This document shows positions 63,473 to 64,000 of a stretch of 64,000 nt of DNA, in pieces (positions within the stretch are counted from its first letter, which is position 1; the number at the start of each line of letters is the position of its first letter). The position numbers and the translations under genes are program-made. The notes under the pieces are model-generated. The model worked only from the letters and a program-made list of their open reading frames with translations. It did not search any database and had not been told where the DNA came from. The DNA is from UBA6059 sp965227155 (GTDB lineage Bacteria > Bacteroidota > Bacteroidia > Cytophagales > Cyclobacteriaceae). The DNA lies in NCBI GenBank assembly GCA_965227155.1, contig OZ245731.1:3906001-3970000 (forward strand), read 5' to 3'.

Positions 63473-63922
63473 ATGGCCAAATCAATAATTCTATACCTAA
63501 CACTTTCTTTAGCTGTTATTTTCATTTCTCAGGCGCAGGAGACTACTATTTACTCCAGCCCTCATACCTATAAGGAAACTGTCGATAAAATGTATAATAC
63601 CCTGCAAAGCAAAGGGTTAATCAATAAGCATTTTAAAATTGACTACTATTCAGAAGATTCTACAGCCCTGAAAGTTAAGATGACTACTTTCGAGTTTAGT
63701 GATGCTTATTACATCAATCAGATTGTGGCGTGTGAACCAACTGCAGCATTGGATATGCCCTTTAGGGTGATAGTATGGCAGGAAGATGTCGATGTTTTTA
63801 TCGCTTACATTGACCCAATCTGGCTAAAGCGTAGATTTATGCTTCAGAGTTGTGGGGATGCACTAGCGAACTATACAGATATTCTGATTAGAGTTGTAAA
63901 TGAAACTATCAAGACTGACTAG
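63473..63922 (+). CDS. Exported DUF302-like protein
   Basis: A 149-aa protein. The signal peptide ends after SQA (about residue 21). The mature part has HTYKETVDKMYNTLQSKGL, then ACEPTAALDMPFRVIVWQED and VFIAYIDPIWLKRRF, matching the order of DUF302 domains. The function is unknown. It may act in the periplasm. The end overlaps the next gene by 23 bp. Confidence 0.7.
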   Translation: MAKSIILYLTLSLAVIFISQAQETTIYSSPHTYKETVDKMYNTLQSKGLINKHFKIDYYSEDSTALKVKMTTFEFSDAYYINQIVACEPTAALDMPFRVIVWQEDVDVFIAYIDPIWLKRRFMLQSCGDALANYTDILIRVVNETIKTD

Positions 63923-64000
63923 CTACAGCGGTATACTCATCGCTACTATATTTCTATTATTTACCCAATGCACACAACCGCCTAAACCGGAGTTTTTTCA
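63900..64000 (+). CDS. Start of a lipoprotein gene, cut by the window end
   Basis: ATG at 63900 opens a frame MKLSRLTSYSGILIATIFL with lipobox LLFTQC (about Cys25), followed by TQPPKPEFF to the window end. The ATG lies inside the DUF302-like gene, 23 bp overlapped, so the two are probably co-expressed. Nothing can be said on function. Confidence 0.6.
   Translation, partial: MKLSRLTSYSGILIATIFLLFTQCTQPPKPEFF

Noticed and set aside
1..64000. CRISPR array, tRNA/rRNA, insertion sequence or prophage
   Set aside because: No regularly spaced identical repeats, no tRNA-like cloverleaf and no transposase, integrase or phage gene was seen in reading both strands.

Overview
The window reads as a chromosomal segment of a marine-type Bacteroidota, most likely a Cytophagales-like bacterium. 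Evidence for this is a secreted protein with a type IX secretion (T9SS) sorting tail, a SusC-like plug/barrel receptor with an N-terminal carboxypeptidase-regulatory-like domain, two LytS/LytTR two-component pairs, a Bacteroidota-type promoter (TTG, then TAnnTTTG) before the ABC-F gene, general lack of Shine-Dalgarno sites, a proton-pumping proteorhodopsin, and the gene order trpEGDCFBA-aroF. Genus cannot be fixed from sequence reading alone. No tRNA, rRNA, insertion sequence, prophage or CRISPR array was seen.

Layout. 1-3.3 kb: 5' part of a large T9SS-secreted protein (minus). 3.4-7.6 kb: ABC-F ATPase, 1-Cys peroxiredoxin, LytS/LytTR pair. 7.8-11.5 kb: plus-strand run of five envelope or secreted proteins with overlapping ends, including an HExxH zincin and a TraB/ChaN-like lipoprotein. 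11.6-18.8 kb: 2OG-Fe(II) oxygenase, amidohydrolase, TonB-C protein, NmrA protein, cyclophilin lipoprotein, TonB-dependent receptor. 19-20.8 kb: second LytS/LytTR pair, divergent from the receptor, with three 10-bp direct repeats between them. 20.8-29.8 kb: mixed accessory genes, including proteorhodopsin with its own terminator, a PagL-like lipid A deacylase, and an HxlR regulator divergent from a tandem SnoaL-like protein over three 23-nt operator-like palindromes. 30-42 kb: almost all minus strand. It carries two paralogous regulators with a TolB/FlgO-like N-terminus, TPR array and AraC HTH, a class III nucleotide cyclase just upstream of one of them, and a catabolic-looking oxidoreductase/hydrolase/amidohydrolase run.

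42.1-49.9 kb is a complete tryptophan operon controlled by a clear ribosome-mediated attenuator: a 21-residue leader peptide with three consecutive Trp codons, a 9-bp intrinsic terminator and a mutually exclusive 10-bp antiterminator. The operon ends with a DAHP synthase that feeds the same pathway. 51.7-57.7 kb holds phenylalanine hydroxylase, the second half of histidine synthesis (hisH-hisA-hisF-hisIE), a CtlX-type hydrolase and an unusual disulfide-less flavoprotein.

50.6-51.5 kb and 57.7-63.0 kb hold two SiaB/SiaC-type partner-switch pairs. The second pair sits in one operon with a large membrane histidine kinase (two near-identical PAS domains from a 387-bp tandem duplication), a response regulator fused to a PP2C phosphatase, and a 78-aa protein of unknown function. 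This is the best candidate for a less-described signalling system here: a kinase could control the phosphatase through its receiver domain, and the phosphatase and SiaB would set the phosphorylation state of SiaC. The window ends in a DUF302-like secreted protein and the start of a lipoprotein gene.
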